Source of the DNA: Bolinopsis microptera
Taxonomy: Eukaryota > Ctenophora > Tentaculata > Lobata > Bolinopsidae
Direction: 5' to 3'
Assembly: GCF_026151205.1 (NCBI RefSeq)
Contig: NC_087074.1
Coordinates: 11,317,226 to 11,381,225 of the forward strand
DNA: 64,000 nt
The notes beneath the pieces are model-generated. The model was not told where the DNA came from and searched no databases. It worked only from the letters and a program-made list of their open reading frames with translations. This document shows, piece after piece, positions 61,502-64,000 of the stretch (positions are counted from its first letter, which is position 1; each line of letters opens with the position of its first letter). Made by a program: the position numbers and the translations under genes.

Positions 61502-61690
61502 ACAATCTGTAATCTGTTATCTGTATGAAGTTGTTGTTTATATGAACGTGGAATATGGAACGTAGCTTTTCAGCTTACTCCAGAGTGATGACTAAGCTCA
61601 GGACAAACTCTGAGAACATGTAATATGCTACACTTTAATTGTATTATATGAACAATCTGTTATCTGTATGAAGTTGTTGTTTATATGATA
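61390..61690. repeat. Partial tandem duplication of the transposase 3' end
   Basis: The block GGAACGTAGCTTTTCAGCTT through TGTTGTTTATATGA (about 61394-61543) recurs at about 61558-61689, with internal deletions (ATGTCGGACTCTA and a TCTGTAA). The second copy lies after the stop codon and is non-coding. Confidence 0.92.
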
Positions 61691-61819
61691 AATTGTTTAA
61701 TAGTATAATATAAAATTTACGTAGTAGCTGTTTATATGGTAAATTGCTCAAAGATATAATGTAAAAGTTACGTAATCAACAATATCTTTATATTTTAATC
61801 ATAACTAAGATGAGTTGTT

Positions 61820-62509
61820 TCAGTGAGTTGAGTTGACCGTGGCTTCTGGTTCTGCTTCTGGTTCTGTAGCTGCAAGCATTCCGGTTTCAGAGGCAATTTT
61901 TCGGTGTCTTTTTCTAATCCTAGAGTGTTGTATGCGAAATGTGTTGTCGACAATTACTCCAAGCTCTGTTGCCAGAGCTCTAACAGGTTTCGTGATATCG
62001 GCGGAGTAAGTGACGTGCAGCCGATGTCTTTTCCTATGTTTCTCTAGACTGTTAGGGCTTCTGTCCGGATGGTTGTGGGGCCCGTTGTAACTTAGAAGAA
62101 GACTTCTGTTCTTGTCTGTGGTAATGGTAGCAGGACAATTTCCATTCCTCGCGTGGTATTGGCTACATCTGTAACTGATGTTGTTTTTCAGCTCCGATCG
62201 TTGCTGAAACAGGTTGTCTTCGTGAACAACCATGGGCTTACCACGGGATGTGGTTAAAACTTCAAGAAGGTTCGTGCAAGGGACTGGGGAAAGGATGTCG
62301 TCAAGGTTTATATAAGCTTCGAGGGGTAGAGGTTCGATGCTAGGTAGGGATAGAGGAATAGGATTGAGAAGGTCGTAGTATTCCATTGCTATCGTTGTGA
62401 ATTGCAGATGGTCGAATGATGATGTCTCCTGTCGTCTGTTGAAAGTTATATAGTATCGATAACGAGATTCGTCATACAGTACGTATGACATTGCAACATT
62501 TGAGATCAT
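61820..62509 (-). CDS. FLYWCH zinc-finger protein carried antisense in the hAT element
   Basis: A single-exon ORF of 229 residues. A FLYWCH-type zinc-binding module lies at ~86-148, with putative ligands C115, C125, H145 and H147 (SYRCSQYHARNGNCPATIT, then YNGPHNH). FLYWCH domains bind DNA and are often linked to Mutator-like transposases. Here there is no transposase domain after it; instead the C-terminus is basic (RKRHRKIA) and then Glu-rich. It lies convergent to the transposase gene, 319 bp beyond its stop, and its start is ~345 bp inside the right TIR. A role as an accessory DNA-binding protein of the transposon is my inference. The alternative is a captured host or Mutator-element fragment. 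The intact frame supports selection or recent capture. Confidence 0.75.
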   Translation of the reverse strand: MISNVAMSYVLYDESRYRYYITFNRRQETSSFDHLQFTTIAMEYYDLLNPIPLSLPSIEPLPLEAYINLDDILSPVPCTNLLEVLTTSRGKPMVVHEDNLFQQRSELKNNISYRCSQYHARNGNCPATITTDKNRSLLLSYNGPHNHPDRSPNSLEKHRKRHRLHVTYSADITKPVRALATELGVIVDNTFRIQHSRIRKRHRKIASETGMLAATEPEAEPEATVNSTH

Positions 62510-63205
62510 GTCAAAGTTATGGTAGCTCTCGTAACTCGTTGTTATGGACCCCCATCAGCCTGTATCAGATCATATGATGAGATCACATCCTCATGGGACA
62601 TGAGCCGATCAAATAGAATAGTCAAAGAATATGTGAACTCTAACTAAGCACTGTAAATACATTATTTTTTGCCGCGAATTCGCCGCGATATTTCGATTTT
62701 TCGCCGCGAATTCGCCGCGATTTTTCGATTTTTTGCCGCGAATATGCCGCGATTTTCGGAATTCCCGCCGCGAAATAGCCGCGAATTAGCCTAGTTTGGC
62801 TTGTCGCGGTGCCGCGATTTTTGGCCAAAATTACCGCGAAATCCTTTTGTCCCTGGGTAGCGCAGTTGGTTAGAACGCCTGTCTTACAATCGTTAGGTTG
62901 CGAGTTCGAAACCCACTGACTGCCTGGTCGTGGGGTGAGCGTCGTCGACGTTCAGCTAAGGATCATGAGTGGTCTATGCAGCCCCCCGGTCTACTCAGCC
63001 GAATACTCGAGAAATCGGGTGTGAGGGTTAAATGAGGAGCTGCACATTGCAGCAAAGTCTCGGACGAAGAAAGTATGGTACACACTACCTTAACCGTCAC
63101 TGGCCAAAAAGATCCTTCGGCTTCCTGTAATTGGCTGGTTGCACTTGTGTAACATTGTGGCTGTTGGAATACACCGAAGTAAAATAAGTGTCTAGATTAA
63201 AAAAA

Positions 63206-63770
63206 ATATAATAATGTTTGTGAATATGTTAGAGACTCCGTTGTAACATATTGCAATAGGTCATTTAATCCGGAATATGATCTGAAAAGATGGTGCGAAA
63301 CGGATTTAAAATGACGAAGTTATCAAGCAATTTGTTAGCAAAATTGATTGGGTACTCAATGATTGCCCAATTACGGCACCGTAATTGTGCTCTCTGCACG
63401 ATTCCCATAATGTGGATCTAGCCTCAACCCAATTACCTGATCACATGTAATGAACAAATTTGTTATGCTTCATATCTCGGTCATCTGAGAAGCTGTAACT
63501 CTCAGTTTTTCAGGACAAACGTAATTTAAATGACCAAACACCATTCAATAATATTTGGCTCGATCCGACTATCCGAACCATCAAATAAATGCAAAAATGA
63601 ACCGTTGAAAATGAACAACAACAAAGATTTGCAAATAGAAACATTCGAACGAATACAATCAATGATGAAAAATTATACAAAAGTTAACATATTAGTCTAA
63701 AAGTATCAACCGGGTTGGGTCATAATCTAAAAACACAACAATACCATCTCTGCAAACAAAGATTTATAAA
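63206..63770. other. No recognisable feature
   Basis: AT-rich flank of the SINE with no ORF or repeat that I can support. Confidence 0.5.
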
Positions 63771-64000
63771 AACATATTAGGTACGTATCGAAAATGACTC
63801 GGACCGAACATTTTCTAAGTCAACATTTTTCAAAGTTTTTCTGAAAACCGCTTTTCTCCACGTTTCATGCTACTCTGTTCATTATTTGCCGAAAATATTT
63901 TTTCGGTTTTTCGAAGTCCACACCTTCCCTCGATACACAATTTTGGACTCGAAGTAATGCGATCTCGGAAGGCAGGCCTCCCCTTTGCAACACGAGCTCG
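63771..64000. repeat. Diverged inverted copy of the 255-bp satellite, cut by the window end
   Basis: Reads as the complement of the satellite inside the hAT: GTATCGAAAATGACTCGGAC, CATGCTACTCTGTTCATTAT, GCGATCTCGGAAGGCAGGCC. It has several substitutions and continues past the window edge. Confidence 0.9.

Larger units (their letters stand above)
56974..62855 (+). mobile_element. Autonomous-looking hAT DNA transposon, 5882 bp
   Basis: The termini CAGGGACAAAAGGATTTCGC and its complement form perfect 22-bp inverted repeats. They are flanked by a perfect 8-bp duplication GGTAGCGC (56966-56973 and 62856-62863), the hallmark of hAT. Subterminal regions are rich in CCGCGA/TCGCGG words (for example CCGCGACAAATCGCGATTTT at the left and TTCGCCGCGAATTCGCCGCG at the right), likely transposase-binding sites. 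It encodes a five-exon transposase and an antisense FLYWCH ORF, and contains a 255-bp satellite block. Perfect ends and TSD indicate recent insertion. Confidence 0.95.
56959..63205 (+). mobile_element. tRNA-derived SINE split by the hAT element
   Basis: The head (AGCGGCCAGGTAGCGC, 56958-56973) and body (from 62864) join across the insertion to give a tRNA-like start with RNA polymerase III promoter boxes: an A box around TAGCGCAGTTGG and a B box GAGTTCGAAACC (62902-62913). The body continues ~290 bp through GGATCATGAGTGGTCTATGC and TGGCTGGTTGCACTTGTGTA to an A-rich end near 63205. The head does not fold as a complete tRNA gene, so it is a SINE and not a functional tRNA. The insertion splits the A box and should abolish transcription. 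Confidence 0.82.

Noticed and set aside
62864-62920. Possible tRNA gene
   Set aside because: A and B boxes are present, but the sequence does not continue as a cloverleaf and is followed by a ~290-bp SINE body. It is a tRNA-derived SINE.

Overview
This is a window of an AT-rich animal (metazoan) nuclear genome, most likely a marine or early-branching invertebrate; I cannot name the species. The evidence is an SLC4A11-type transporter, GT-AG introns, LINEs, a tRNA-derived SINE, hAT elements, long microsatellites and weak TTAGGG-like tracts. Nothing looks bacterial, organellar or viral.

Layout. Positions 1-15 kb hold no convincing host gene. They contain a 5'-truncated LINE with a nested hAT-type MITE (3.36-4.52 kb), a 634-bp (AC)n tract, a 780-bp tandem duplication and a TA-flanked MITE. 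At 15.27-21.08 kb lies a 5.8-kb foldback element with kilobase arms built from AAGCGCTTATAAGCGCTT palindromes and a perfect 8-bp target duplication. At 21.4-24.7 kb a 39-bp minisatellite is split by a LINE (RT plus RNase H). 24.7-36 kb is mostly non-coding. An unspliced SLC4A11-like gene (881 aa) occupies 36.76-39.41 kb. A TTAA-flanked foldback and a second copy of the TA-flanked MITE follow.

The most interesting host region is 43.8-53.5 kb, all on the minus strand. It holds a protein with two double-stranded-RNA-binding domains plus a third, related-looking C-terminal region (378 aa in 4 exons). Beyond it are three genes that I rebuilt from splice sites: two (264 aa, and one incomplete at its 5' end) carry an ISG12/IFI27-type glycine/alanine-rich membrane domain, and the third (286 aa) ends in a different Ala/Gly-rich hydrophobic segment. 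In the two complete genes the N-terminus is a string of ~40-50-residue modules, one per exon, all flanked by phase-2 introns. I do not recognise this module family. An intron of the middle gene holds a 1.6-kb terminal-inverted-repeat element with about 20 copies of a 16-bp partial palindrome (TGATTCAAAAATCACA).

53.8-62.9 kb is a nested transposon stack. It contains a LINE with one intact 1028-aa endonuclease/RT ORF, then a tRNA-derived SINE whose A box is split by a 5.9-kb hAT transposon. The hAT has perfect 8-bp TSDs, 22-bp perfect TIRs, an intact five-exon transposase, an antisense FLYWCH zinc-finger ORF and an internal 255-bp satellite.

The host genes may form a nucleic-acid-sensing or stress-response neighbourhood (dsRNA-binding protein beside ISG12-like genes). 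That is an inference from neighbour order only. Spliced structures here are manual predictions from sequence, without transcript evidence.
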